NCBI RefSeq assembly: GCF_015024225.1
Contig: NZ_JACJGM010000001.1
Location: forward strand, 372,001-436,000
DNA: 64,000 nucleotides
Reading direction: 5' to 3'
Source of the DNA: Nocardioides lijunqiniae
GTDB lineage: Bacteria > Actinomycetota > Actinomycetes > Propionibacteriales > Nocardioidaceae
In this document: piece by piece, positions 29,217-37,653 of the stretch
Numbering within the stretch: position 1 is the stretch's first letter
How the letters are laid out: the number at the start of each line of letters is the position of its first letter
Position numbers and translations under genes: made by a program
Notes under the pieces: model-generated
Databases searched by the model: none
Told to the model about the DNA's origin: nothing
Seen by the model: the letters and a program-made list of their open reading frames with translations, nothing else

Positions 29217-30034
29217 AGCACGCGCTTCGAGGCCCGGGCCACGACGTCCTGGTAGCGCGAGCCCAGCAGCTTGGCCCCGTGGTGCAGGGCGTGGGCGTCC
29301 CAGCCGACCAGCACCCGCGCCTTGTTGCCCAGGATCCCCTTGACGATGACCGAGGCGGCCTTCTCGGGCGTCATCTTGGCGAGCTTCTCGTCGAAGAGCT
29401 TGGCGTTGGACTCCTGGTCCTCGGCCAGGGCGGAGCGCGCGTTGCGGGCGATCGCGGTCTTGATGCCGCCCGGGTGCACCGCCGTGACGCCGACCGGGTG
29501 ACCGGCGGCGAGCATCTCCTCGCGCAGCGCCTCGGTGAGGCCGCGGACGGCGTACTTCGTGGCGTTGTAGGCGCTCTGGCCCGGCATCGAGACCAGGCCG
29601 AAGAGCGAGGACAGGTTGACGACGTGCCCGTCGCCGGAGGCGATCAGGTGGGGGAGGAACTCCTTGGTGCCGTGGACCACGCCCCAGAAGTTGATGCCGA
29701 CGATCCACTCCATGTCGTCGTAGTCCAGGTCGGCGAGGTTGCCCGCCAGGGCGACGCCGGCGTTGTTGATGACGACGTTGACCCGGCCGAAGTGCTCGGC
29801 CACGGCGGCGGCGTAGGCCGCGAAGGCCTCGCGGTCCGAGACGTCCAGCCGGTCGCTGCGCACCTCGGCGACGCCGAGCGCCCTCACCTGCGCGACGGTC
29901 TCGGCGAGCCCGGCCTCGTCCACGTCGGAGAGCGCGAGCAGCGAGCCGCGTCCCGCGAGGTCGAGGGCGAGCGCGCGCCCGATGCCGGAGCCGGCGCCGG
30001 TGACGACGACGACCTTGCTGTCCAGGGTCCTCAT
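29213..30034 (-). CDS. Short-chain dehydrogenase/reductase
   Basis: Classical SDR, 273 aa: NAD(P)-binding TGAGSGIG, NNAG, catalytic Ser in VVNLSSLFG, and YNATK (Tyr/Lys pair). Asp after the second strand (LSDVDEAG) favours NAD. Its ATG overlaps the stop of the monooxygenase gene by 4 bp. In such pairs the SDR oxidises an alcohol to the ketone that the Baeyer-Villiger enzyme then converts to an ester; this is inference. The C-terminal tail (HALHHGAKLLGSRYQDVVARASKRVL) is typical of actinobacterial SDRs of this group. Confidence 0.92.
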   Translation of the reverse strand: MRTLDSKVVVVTGAGSGIGRALALDLAGRGSLLALSDVDEAGLAETVAQVRALGVAEVRSDRLDVSDREAFAAYAAAVAEHFGRVNVVINNAGVALAGNLADLDYDDMEWIVGINFWGVVHGTKEFLPHLIASGDGHVVNLSSLFGLVSMPGQSAYNATKYAVRGLTEALREEMLAAGHPVGVTAVHPGGIKTAIARNARSALAEDQESNAKLFDEKLAKMTPEKAASVIVKGILGNKARVLVGWDAHALHHGAKLLGSRYQDVVARASKRVL

Positions 30035-31485
30035 GAGTAGGCCTCCATGTCGAAGGACGCCAGGCGGCGTCGGAAGTCCGCGGTGGACCGCGGCCACAGG
30101 GTGGTGTTGCGTCCGTGCTCGTCGAGGTACCAGCTCTGGCAGCCTCCGGTCGTCCAGACGGTGCGTCTCATGCGTCGTTGCAGGGAGCGGTTCCAGCTCG
30201 CCGCGACGTCGGCCCGCGGCTCGACCGCGGCGAGGCCGCGGCGGCGTACGGTCCGGATCGCGTCGAGCACGTAGGCGACCTGCGACTCGATCATGAAGAT
30301 CATGCTGGTGTGCCCCTGTCCGGTGTTGGGGCCGACCAGCAGGAACAGGTTGGGGAAGTCCGGCACGGTCGTGCCCTTGTACGCCGCCATGCCGGTGCGC
30401 TCCCACGTCTCGGCGAGCGTGTGACCGGTCCGCCCGCGCAGGTGGTGGGCGATCGGCAGGTCGGTGGTGTGGAAGCCGGTCGCCACGACCAGGACGTCGA
30501 TCTCGCGCTCGGTGCCGTCGGCGGTGACGACCGCGGTGCCGGTGACCTTGGCGATCGGGTCGGTCACCAAGTCGGCGTTGTCGGCGGCGAGCGCCGGGTA
30601 GTAGGTGTTGGAGCGCAGCACCCGCTTGCAGCCGAAGGCGAACGTCGGCCGCACCCTCTCGCGCAGGGCGGGGTCGGCGATGCCCTTGTCGATGTTCCTC
30701 AGGGCCAGCAGCCGGGCCGGCGCCGCGATCCTCGGTTGCAGCGTGAAGGCCGGGACGTAGGCCTCGTGGGACCAGTAGAGGCCGGTCCGGTAGAGCCGAC
30801 GCAGCCCGGGGACCCGGCGCAGCGCGGCGCGCTCGAGCCGGGAGTAGGGCCGGTCGTTGCGGGGGATCACCCACGGCGCGGTGCGCTGGTAGACGTCGAG
30901 GCGGCCGACCACGCGCTGCAGCTCCGGGATGATCTGGATGGCCGAGGCGCCGGTGCCCACCACCGCGACCCGCTTGCCGGTCAGGTCGACGCCGTGGTCC
31001 CACCGGGCGGAGTGGAAGACCTCGCCCTGGAAGCCCTCCAGGCCCGCGAGGTCCGGCAGCTTCGGCTCCTCGAGCGCGCCGGCCCCGACGACCAGGAACC
31101 GCGCCGACCACACGCCACGCGGGGTCGTGACCGTCCAGCGCCGCTCCGCCTCGTCCCAGGCGGCGTCGGTCAGGGGCGTGTCGAAGAGGAACCGGTCGAG
31201 CGTGCCCGAGTCGGCCGCGACCTGGCGGATGTAGCTCTGGATCTCGGGCTGCGGGGAGTAGCTGTTGGACCAGTCGTAGCCGGCGAAGGAGTAGGAGTAG
31301 AGCTGGCTCGGCACGTCGCAGGTGGCGCCGGGATAGGTGTTGTCGCGCCAGGTGCCGCCGACGTCGCTGCCCTTCTCGAGCACCACGAAGTCGGTCTCGC
31401 CGGCCTCCTGGAGCTTGATCGCGGCGCAGAGCCCGGCGAAGCCGGACCCGACGATCGCGTGGTCGACGAGGCGGGGAGTGGTCAT
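30031..31485 (-). CDS. Baeyer-Villiger-type flavin monooxygenase
   Basis: The 484-aa enzyme has the FAD-binding GSGFAGLCAAIKL near residue 13, the Baeyer-Villiger fingerprint FQGEVFHSARW (FxGxxxHxxxW), the NADPH-binding GTGASAIQIIPEL, and the ATG motif VVATGF. It turns ketones into esters/lactones with O2 and NADPH. It heads a divergently regulated operon (monooxygenase-SDR-DUF402) opposite a TetR gene. ATG 31485 sits 6 nt after minus-strand TACCGT, a leaderless layout. Confidence 0.93.
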   Translation of the reverse strand: MTTPRLVDHAIVGSGFAGLCAAIKLQEAGETDFVVLEKGSDVGGTWRDNTYPGATCDVPSQLYSYSFAGYDWSNSYSPQPEIQSYIRQVAADSGTLDRFLFDTPLTDAAWDEAERRWTVTTPRGVWSARFLVVGAGALEEPKLPDLAGLEGFQGEVFHSARWDHGVDLTGKRVAVVGTGASAIQIIPELQRVVGRLDVYQRTAPWVIPRNDRPYSRLERAALRRVPGLRRLYRTGLYWSHEAYVPAFTLQPRIAAPARLLALRNIDKGIADPALRERVRPTFAFGCKRVLRSNTYYPALAADNADLVTDPIAKVTGTAVVTADGTEREIDVLVVATGFHTTDLPIAHHLRGRTGHTLAETWERTGMAAYKGTTVPDFPNLFLLVGPNTGQGHTSMIFMIESQVAYVLDAIRTVRRRGLAAVEPRADVAASWNRSLQRRMRRTVWTTGGCQSWYLDEHGRNTTLWPRSTADFRRRLASFDMEAYS

Positions 31486-31491
31486 GCCGCG

Positions 31492-31497
31492 ACGGTA
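31492..31497 (-). promoter_or_regulatory. Leaderless -10 of monooxygenase operon (TACCGT)
   Basis: Minus-strand TACCGT, 6 nt, ATG 31485; it lies 8 bp from the TetR-type operator. Confidence 0.55.
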
Positions 31498-31504
31498 TTG
31501 CCCT

Positions 31505-31523
31505 TATTGAACGAGTGTCAATA
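31505..31523. promoter_or_regulatory. Candidate TetR operator (TATTGA-N7-TCAATA)
   Basis: A perfect inverted repeat with 6-bp arms and a 7-bp spacer lies in the 48-bp gap between the divergent monooxygenase and TetR genes. Its right arm touches the regulator's own -10 (TAGAAT, 31522-31527), so occupancy would block both promoters. Confidence 0.65.
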
Positions 31524-31527
31524 GAAT
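31522..31527 (+). promoter_or_regulatory. Leaderless -10 of tetR-type gene (TAGAAT)
   Basis: TAGAAT, GGGCGT, GTG 31534; overlaps the right arm of the inverted repeat. Confidence 0.6.
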
Positions 31528-31533
31528 GGGCGT

Positions 31534-32130
31534 GTGACGGCACCCGCACGGACCCGCCTCTCGCCCGACGAGCGCCGCTCCCAGCTGCTCGACCTGGGGG
31601 TGCGGCTCCTCGCGACGCGCTCGCTCGAGGAGCTGTCGATCGACATGCTCGCCGAGGAGGCCGGCATCTCCCGTGGGCTGCTCTACCACTACTTCGGCAG
31701 CAAGCACGCCTTCCACGAGGCCGTCGTACGCCGCGCGGCCGACGACCTGATCGCCCAGACCGCGCCCCCCGGGGAGGGCGAGCCGCTGGAGCGGCTGCTG
31801 GTCTCGGTCACCGCCTACGTCGACTACGTGGACGCCAACTACGAGGGCTACCTCTCGCTGGTCAAGGGCGCCGCCGGCAACGACACGCTCCGCGAGATCT
31901 ACGAGGAGGCCCGCGCGGCGCTCACCGACCGGATCTTCCGCGAGGACGCCCAGGGCCAGATCATCACCGACAGCGCGACCAACCGGCTGCTCGTGCGCGG
32001 CTGGTCGGCCATGATCGAGGAGCTCGTGCTGTCCTGGCGCGCCGCACCCGACGGCGTCGCCCGCGACGAGCTGATCGCCCTCATGGCCGCCTCGCTGCCG
32101 GCCATCGTCGGGGTCATCCCGCCCGGGTGA
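31534..32130 (+). CDS. TetR-family repressor
   Basis: The 198-aa protein has a TetR N-terminal HTH (RSQLLDLGVRLLATRSLEELSIDMLAEEAGISRGLLYHYFGSKHAF) and a C-terminal ligand-binding helical domain. It is divergent from the Baeyer-Villiger operon, and its promoter carries the inverted repeat at 31505-31523, so it very likely represses itself and that operon, with a ketone/steroid-like inducer as a guess. The 3' end overlaps the convergent glycosyltransferase gene by 17 bp. Confidence 0.94.
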   Translation: MTAPARTRLSPDERRSQLLDLGVRLLATRSLEELSIDMLAEEAGISRGLLYHYFGSKHAFHEAVVRRAADDLIAQTAPPGEGEPLERLLVSVTAYVDYVDANYEGYLSLVKGAAGNDTLREIYEEARAALTDRIFREDAQGQIITDSATNRLLVRGWSAMIEELVLSWRAAPDGVARDELIALMAASLPAIVGVIPPG

Positions 32131-34018
32131 GGTCGTAGACCGTCACCCCGTCGACCGTCTGCGCCGGGTACGTCGCCGCGACCCAGGCGCTGATCTCCGC
32201 GGCGGCCTGCGACCCGCCGTCCTGGCCGCCCATGCCCATCCCGCCGCCGCCGACGAAGTAGTGGACCTCCCCGTCGGCGACGTGCTGCTGGAACTGCGCG
32301 AGAGTCGGGCTCGGGTCGCTGCCGTTGAAGCCGCCGAGCGGCATCACCGATCGCTCGGTGGCCAGCTGGTAGCCGGCCGCGGAGTTGGCGCCCACCGTCG
32401 CGGCGACCCAGGTGTAGGAGTCGGCGTCGTCCAGGAGCATCGCGGTCAGCGCGTCCGTCGACGTGCTCCCGGCGAGCAGTCCGCCGGCGCCGCCCATCCC
32501 GCCCATCCCGCCCATCCCGCCCGGGCCGCCCGTGCTGGGTCCAGCCGTGGGGATGGAGCCGGTGTGGGCGGTGCCCACCGTCGCCAATGAGTACGCCGCC
32601 GGGCCGGCGAGCGCGGAGACCAGGGCGGCGGCCGCCACCACCGCCGCGACGCGGCGCGGCAGGTGCCGCACGCCGACGACCATCAGCGCCGCCGCGAGGC
32701 CGACCGTGGCGACGACGTAGCGCAGCCAGGGCAGCCAGTCCGGGGTGCGGTCGAGGAGGAAGAACGCCCACGCGCTGGTGAGCGCGGTCGCCACTCCGAG
32801 GGTCGCGCTGACCACCAGCGAGTCGCGCCGGTCCCAGAGCGCCCAGGCGCCGGTGCCGACGAGCGCGCCGATGGCCGGGGCCAGCGCCACGGTGTAGTAG
32901 GCGTGGTAGATCCCGGCCATGAGGCTGAACGTCAGCATCGTGACGACCAGCCAGGTCAGCCACAGCGTCAGTGAGGCGCGGGTCGCGCGGCTGCCGCGGC
33001 GGGCCAGCCACAGGGCTGCGACGCCGAGGACCAGCGCGGCCGGCACCAGCCAGGCGACCTGCCCGCCGTTCTCGGAGCCGAAGAGCCGCAGGACGCCGGT
33101 GGAGCCCCACCCGCCGCCACCGCCGACGGACCCGGTCTCCTCGCCGGTGAGCCGACCCAGACCGTTGTAGCCGAGCGTCAGCTCGAGGATCGAGTCGTCC
33201 TGCGAGCCGCCGATGTAGGGGCGGGAGCCGGCGGGCCACAGTTCGACGATCGCGACGTACCAGGCGGTGCTGGCGACCAGTGCCGCCAGCGCCACCAGCA
33301 GGTGCCCGAGGCGTCGCCAGAGCGGGACGGTCGCGAACAGGCCGTAGGCCAGCGCCAGCGCCGGCAGCACCAGGAACGCCTGCAGCATCTTGGTGAGGAA
33401 CGCCAGTCCGACGAGGGCGCCGCCGAGCGCGAGCCAGCGCGCCGGGTGCACGCCCTCGACCGCGCGCAGCGTCGCGTGGGCCGCGCCGACCATCAGCAGC
33501 ACCAGCAGGGCGTCGGGGTTGTTGAAGCGGAACATCAGCGCCGCGACCGGCGTCAGCGCCAGCGTCGCCCCGGCGAGGATCCCGGCCCACGCCGACCCCG
33601 TCGTACGGCGCACGGTCGCGGTCAGCAGGGCGACGGTGGCGACCCCGGCCAGCGCCTGGGGGACCAGGATGCTCCACGACGACAGCCCGAACACCCGCAC
33701 CGACAGCGCCATCGGCCACAGCGCGAGCGGCGGCTTGTCCACGGTGATGGACCCGGCCGCGTCGGAGGCGCCGAAGAACATCGCGGTCCACGACTCCGAG
33801 CCGGCCTGCGCGGCCGCGGAGTAGAAGGCGTTCGCGTAGCCGGACGCACCCAGCCCCCACAGGTACAGCACCGCGGTCGCCGCCAGCAGCACGACGTACG
33901 CGCCGCGCTCGGGGCCGATCCGTCGCAGCCGCCGCAGCCGAGAGCCGGGAGGGGAGCCGGAGGGTGAGTCAGGGGAGGTGGTGGCAGCGGGTGCCCGCGT
34001 CGGCGCCGTGATCGTCAT
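32114..34018 (-). CDS. GT39-family membrane glycosyltransferase (ArnT/PMT-like)
   Basis: The 634-aa protein has an N-terminal Pro/Ser/Arg-rich cytoplasmic tail, the catalytic loop with Asp-containing ITVDKPPLALW, and about twelve membrane helices, ending in an external domain of about 160 residues. Such enzymes move sugars from polyprenyl-phosphate donors to lipids or proteins on the outer face. A Gly/Met run (GGMGGMGGMGG, bases 32491-32520) is encoded by a 9-bp tandem repeat and forms a flexible linker after the last helix. Acceptor unknown; annotated in relatives as a YkcB/mannosyltransferase-like protein. Confidence 0.85.
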   Translation of the reverse strand: MTITAPTRAPAATTSPDSPSGSPPGSRLRRLRRIGPERGAYVVLLAATAVLYLWGLGASGYANAFYSAAAQAGSESWTAMFFGASDAAGSITVDKPPLALWPMALSVRVFGLSSWSILVPQALAGVATVALLTATVRRTTGSAWAGILAGATLALTPVAALMFRFNNPDALLVLLMVGAAHATLRAVEGVHPARWLALGGALVGLAFLTKMLQAFLVLPALALAYGLFATVPLWRRLGHLLVALAALVASTAWYVAIVELWPAGSRPYIGGSQDDSILELTLGYNGLGRLTGEETGSVGGGGGWGSTGVLRLFGSENGGQVAWLVPAALVLGVAALWLARRGSRATRASLTLWLTWLVVTMLTFSLMAGIYHAYYTVALAPAIGALVGTGAWALWDRRDSLVVSATLGVATALTSAWAFFLLDRTPDWLPWLRYVVATVGLAAALMVVGVRHLPRRVAAVVAAAALVSALAGPAAYSLATVGTAHTGSIPTAGPSTGGPGGMGGMGGMGGAGGLLAGSTSTDALTAMLLDDADSYTWVAATVGANSAAGYQLATERSVMPLGGFNGSDPSPTLAQFQQHVADGEVHYFVGGGGMGMGGQDGGSQAAAEISAWVAATYPAQTVDGVTVYDLTRAG

Positions 34019-34083
34019 GGAACGACCCTCGCGCCGGCGCCTGAGCCACCCCCCAGCCCGACCTGTCAGTCACCTGTGGATGC

Positions 34084-34103
34084 CCGCCGGACTACCCCGG
34101 CGG
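34084..34103 (-). terminator. Possible rho-independent-like hairpin after rocD
   Basis: CCGCCGG and CCGGCGG pair with a 6-nt loop just downstream of the rocD stop on the minus strand. There is no U-tract, as is common in high-GC actinobacteria. Confidence 0.4.
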
Positions 34104-34108
34104 CGCGG

Positions 34109-35329
34109 TCAGGCGGAGACCACGGCGGCGAGCTGGTCGAGGCCCCAGGAGAGGTCCTCGGCGGAGATGACGAGCGGGGGCGCGAGGCGGATGGTGGAGC
34201 CGTGGGTGTCCTTGGCCAGGACGCCGCGGGCCATGAGCGCCTCGCAGACCTCGCGGCCGGTGCCGACCGCCGGGTCGATGTCGACGCCGGCCCACAGGCC
34301 GCGCACGCGCACGCCGACCACGCCGTGGCCGATCATCGACTCGAGGCGCTCGCGCAGCAGGACCGACAGCTCCTCGGCGCGACGCTGGAAGTCGCCGGTG
34401 GCCAGCATGTCGACGACCGTGTGGCCCACGGCGCAGGCCAGCGGGTTGCCGCCGAACGTCGAGCCGTGCTGACCGGGCTTGAGCACGCCGAGCACGTCGC
34501 GGTCGGCCACGATCGCCGAGACCGGCACGATGCCGCCGCCGAGGGCCTTGCCGAGGATGTAGATGTCGGGGACGACGCCCTCGTGGTCGCACGCGAAGGT
34601 GCGGCCCGTGCGACCCAGACCCGCCTGGATCTCGTCGGCGGCGAAGAGCACGTTGCTGCGGGTGCAGGCCTCGCGGATGCCGCGCAGGTAGCCCTCGGGC
34701 GGGATGACCACGCCGCCCTCGCCCTGGATCGGCTCGATCAGGACGGCGACGGTGGTCTCGTCGATGGCCGCCTCGAGCGCGGCGAGGTCGCCGTAGGGCA
34801 CGGTCACGAAGCCGGGGGCGAACGGGCCGAAGCCGTCGCGGGCGTCGGGGTCGTCGGAGAAGCCGACGATGGTGGTGGTGCGGCCGTGGAAGTTGCCGGA
34901 CGCGACGATGATCGTGGCCCGGTCGGCGGGCACGCCCTTGACCTCGTAGCCCCACTTGCGGGCGACCTTGATCGCGGTCTCGACGGCCTCGGCGCCGGTG
35001 TTCATCGGCAGCACGAGCTCCTTGCCGCACAGGTCGCCGAGCGCGGCGCAGAAGTCGGCGAACTGGTCGTGCACGAACGCGCGGCTGGTCAGCGTGAGCT
35101 TGTCGAGCTGGGCGTGCGCGGCGGCGACGAGCGCGGGGTGGCTGTGCCCGAAGTTGAGCGCGGAGTAGCCGGCCAGCAGGTCCAGGAAGCGACCGCCGTC
35201 GACGTCGGTCATCCAGGCGCCCTCGGCGTGCGCGACGACGACCGGCAGGGGGTGGTAGTTGTGCGCGGTGCGCTCCTCGGCGCGCGCGAACTCCGCTCCG
35301 TTGGTCGCGGGCAGGTCGGTAAGCGTCAT
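34109..35329 (-). CDS. rocD: Ornithine aminotransferase
   Basis: PLP enzyme converting ornithine + 2-oxoglutarate to glutamate-5-semialdehyde + glutamate. The 406-aa protein has RAFVHDQFADFC, PMNTGAEAVETAIKVARKWGY, IEPIQGEGGVVIPP, the Asp in FAADEIQAGLGRTG, and the PLP Lys in YILGKALGGG; HGSTFGGNPLAC follows. All point to class III ornithine aminotransferase. ATG 35329 has GAGGAG at good spacing. The 80-bp gap upstream holds a strong palindrome at 35381-35399, so it is probably regulated by a dedicated repressor or activator, e.g. for arginine/ornithine catabolism. Confidence 0.94.
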   Translation of the reverse strand: MTLTDLPATNGAEFARAEERTAHNYHPLPVVVAHAEGAWMTDVDGGRFLDLLAGYSALNFGHSHPALVAAAHAQLDKLTLTSRAFVHDQFADFCAALGDLCGKELVLPMNTGAEAVETAIKVARKWGYEVKGVPADRATIIVASGNFHGRTTTIVGFSDDPDARDGFGPFAPGFVTVPYGDLAALEAAIDETTVAVLIEPIQGEGGVVIPPEGYLRGIREACTRSNVLFAADEIQAGLGRTGRTFACDHEGVVPDIYILGKALGGGIVPVSAIVADRDVLGVLKPGQHGSTFGGNPLACAVGHTVVDMLATGDFQRRAEELSVLLRERLESMIGHGVVGVRVRGLWAGVDIDPAVGTGREVCEALMARGVLAKDTHGSTIRLAPPLVISAEDLSWGLDQLAAVVSA

Positions 35330-35380
35330 CGGGCACTCCTCGTGGTTCCGGCCGGGACTCGGTCCGTGGTTCAGCGGGTC

Positions 35381-35399
35381 AGGATTGTCAGACAATCCT
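35381..35399. promoter_or_regulatory. Perfect 19-bp operator-like palindrome before rocD
   Basis: AGGATTGTC, one central A, GACAATCCT: 9-bp arms without mismatch, AT-rich for this genome and without a U-tract, so a protein site rather than a terminator. The TTGTCnGACAA core is of the kind bound by GntR-type dimers. Confidence 0.6.
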
Positions 35400-35409
35400 C
35401 ACGAGGAGC

Positions 35410-36795
35410 CTAGCGCAGGTCCACCCGGAAGCGGGTCTCGCCGGGCTCGCTGGCCAGCCGTACGACGCCGCCGTGCGCCGCCACGATCGCCTGGACCAGC
35501 GCCAGCCCGAGCCCCACGCCCCCCTCGCGCTGACGGGCCGCGTCGCCGCGGGCGAACCGCTCGAAGGCGTGCGCGACCAGGTCCGGCGCGAGGCCGGGTC
35601 CGTCGTCGGCCACCTCGAAGCCCCGCTCGGTCAGCTGCACGGTGACGTGGGTGCCCGGCGGGGTGTGCTTGCGGGCGTTGGCCAGCAGGTTGGTGACGAC
35701 CTGGTGCAGCGCCTGCTCGTCGCCGATCACCTCGACGGCCTCCTCCGCGAGCTCGAGCGACCACCGGTGGCCGGGGGCGACCACGCGGGCGTCCTCGACG
35801 GCCTCCAGGAGCAGCCGGGTCAGGTCGACGGGCTCGCGGGCCAGGGGCCGCCCGGCGTCGAGGCGCGCGAGCAGCAGCAGGTCCTCCACCAGCCGGGTCA
35901 TGCGCGCCGACTCCTCCTCGACCTTGGCCAGCGCGGTCGCCGCGGCCTCGGCGTCGCCGGGGCGGCGCCGCGCCAGCTCGGCGTAGCCCACGATCGTCGT
36001 CAGCGGCGTGCGCAGCTCGTGGGAGGCGTCGGCGACGAACTGGCGCACCTGCTGCTCGCTGCGGTGCCGCGCGTCCAGCGACGACTCCACGTGCGAGAGC
36101 AGGGTGTTGAGCGCGGCGCCGACCTGCCCGACCTCGGTCCGCTCGTCGGTCAGGTGCTCGGGGACCCGCTCGGTCACGCCCACCTCGCCCGACGACAGCG
36201 GCAGCGTGGCCACGGCGTGCGCGGTCTCGGCGACCTCGGTGAGCGGACGGAGCTGGCGGCGTACGACGCTCGAGGCGAGCGCGCCGGTGCTCACCAGGGC
36301 CAGGAGGGTGAGCAGCAGCTCCCAGCGCACGACCGAGGCGACCGCGTCGTCGACCGGCTCGGTCGGCAGGCCGGTGACCAGCGGGCCGTCGGCGGCGACC
36401 CGGTAGCGGCCGTGACCGGGCACGTCGACGACGTGCACCTCGCCGTCGGCGGGCACGTCGTCGAGGAGGTCGAGGGTGGCCTCGGGAAGGGACTCGCGCT
36501 GCGAGCGCTGCGCCCCCAGGATGTCGCCCTCGCCCTCGCCCCGGTCGAGGCGGGCGATCAGCGTGCCGGGCTCCTGGTTGCCGAACTCCGCCTGACCGCC
36601 CGGCGGCGGCATCGCACCGGGCCGCGGTCCGTCGCCCGCGCGTCGCACCGAGGACAGGACCTTGTCGTCCAGCTGGTCGTGGAGGTAGCCGCGCATCGCG
36701 AGTGCGGTCGCGCCACTGACCAGCAGCGCCGCCACGGCGACCAGCGCGACGGTGGTGACGACCAGCCGCGAGGCCAGCGAGCGGGGCAGCCTCAT
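35410..36795 (-). CDS. Sensor histidine kinase (OmpR-type partner)
   Basis: The 461-aa kinase has a first membrane helix near the N-terminus (LVVTTVALVAVAALLVSGATAL), an external sensor of about 140 residues, a second helix (LLLTLLALVSTGALASSVV), a HAMP domain, the H-box FVADASHELRTPLTTIVGYAEL with the phosphorylated His, the N-box NLLANARKHTP, and G boxes VADDGPGL and VGLGLALVQAIVAAHGG. The ATG overlaps the end of the response-regulator gene by 4 bp. The layout resembles actinobacterial MprB/TrcS-type kinases. The signal is unknown. Confidence 0.95.
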   Translation of the reverse strand: MRLPRSLASRLVVTTVALVAVAALLVSGATALAMRGYLHDQLDDKVLSSVRRAGDGPRPGAMPPPGGQAEFGNQEPGTLIARLDRGEGEGDILGAQRSQRESLPEATLDLLDDVPADGEVHVVDVPGHGRYRVAADGPLVTGLPTEPVDDAVASVVRWELLLTLLALVSTGALASSVVRRQLRPLTEVAETAHAVATLPLSSGEVGVTERVPEHLTDERTEVGQVGAALNTLLSHVESSLDARHRSEQQVRQFVADASHELRTPLTTIVGYAELARRRPGDAEAAATALAKVEEESARMTRLVEDLLLLARLDAGRPLAREPVDLTRLLLEAVEDARVVAPGHRWSLELAEEAVEVIGDEQALHQVVTNLLANARKHTPPGTHVTVQLTERGFEVADDGPGLAPDLVAHAFERFARGDAARQREGGVGLGLALVQAIVAAHGGVVRLASEPGETRFRVDLR

Positions 36796-37523
36796 GTCGC
36801 CGGCTTCAGGACGTACCCCGCGCCGCGCATCGTGTGGATCATCGGCTGGCGGCCGGCGTCGATCTTCTTGCGCAGGTAGGAGATGTAGAGCTCGACGACG
36901 TTGGCCTGGCCGCCGAAGTCGTAGTTCCACACCCGGTCGAGGATCTGTGCCTTGCTCAGGACCCGCCGCGGGTTGCGCATCAGGAAGCGCAGCAGCTCGA
37001 ACTCCGTCGCCGTCAGGCTGACCTCCGCGCCCGCGCGCCGTACCTCGTGGCTGTCCTCGTCGAGCTCGAGGTCGCCGACGACGATCACCGCCGACGACCG
37101 GGCCTGCTGCGCGCCGGCGCGACGCATGAGTGCACGCAGCCGGGCCACGACCTCCTCCAGGGAGAACGGCTTGGTGACGTAGTCGTCGCCGCCGGCGGTC
37201 AGGCCGGCGATCCGGTCCTCGACGGCGTCGCGGGCGGTGAGGAACAGGACCGGCACGCTCGGGTCGGCGGTGCGCATGCGGCGCAGGACCTCGAGGCCGT
37301 CGAAGTCCGGCAGCATCATGTCGAGCACGACGGCGTCGGGGCGCAGCTCCTTGGCGGCGGCCACCGCGCGGGTGCCGGTGTGGGCGGCCTCCACCTGCCA
37401 GCCCTCGTAGCGCAGCGCCATGCAGATCAGCTCGGCGATGTTGACCTCGTCGTCGACCACCAGCACGCGCAGCGGCGTGCCGTCGGGGCGGAGCAGGTCG
37501 CGGCTCTGGTCGGGGGCTGCCAT
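36792..37523 (-). CDS. OmpR/PhoB-type response regulator
   Basis: The 243-aa protein has a receiver domain (VLVVDDEVNIAELICMAL; phospho-Asp in AVVLDMMLPDFDGLEVL; the switch Thr in LFLTAR; Lys in YVTKPFSLEEVV) and a winged-helix DNA-binding domain (VSLTATEFELLRFLMRNPRRVLSKAQIL...YISYLRKKID). It is translationally coupled to the downstream kinase. A perfect GGGCAC/GTGCCC repeat sits immediately before the ATG and could be an autoregulatory site. Its upstream neighbour across a divergent promoter is a Gly-rich membrane protein. Confidence 0.96.
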   Translation of the reverse strand: MAAPDQSRDLLRPDGTPLRVLVVDDEVNIAELICMALRYEGWQVEAAHTGTRAVAAAKELRPDAVVLDMMLPDFDGLEVLRRMRTADPSVPVLFLTARDAVEDRIAGLTAGGDDYVTKPFSLEEVVARLRALMRRAGAQQARSSAVIVVGDLELDEDSHEVRRAGAEVSLTATEFELLRFLMRNPRRVLSKAQILDRVWNYDFGGQANVVELYISYLRKKIDAGRQPMIHTMRGAGYVLKPAT

Positions 37524-37539
37524 GGGCACCACTGTGCCC
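37524..37539. promoter_or_regulatory. Inverted repeat adjacent to the response-regulator start
   Basis: GGGCAC, 4 nt, GTGCCC abuts ATG 37523; it overlaps a CACAGT -10-like hexamer (minus strand) 7 nt before the ATG. Could be an autoregulatory site or a leader hairpin. Confidence 0.35.
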
Positions 37540-37653
37540 CTCGGCGCTGTGGGTTTCCTGTGAGCCACGTGTGCGGACGCCACGTGCCGGCTCACGCCGT
37601 CCTCACCGGCCGGGCACAGCGTGCGCACAGCCTGCGTGACGATGCTCGGTGCC

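Noticed and set aside
32491-32520. A microsatellite independent of coding
   Set aside because: The 9-bp repeat encodes the GGM linker of the glycosyltransferase in frame; it is part of that gene.
34084-34103. Operator palindrome after rocD
   Set aside because: Position just after the stop and GC-rich stem fit a terminator better; listed as a weak terminator.
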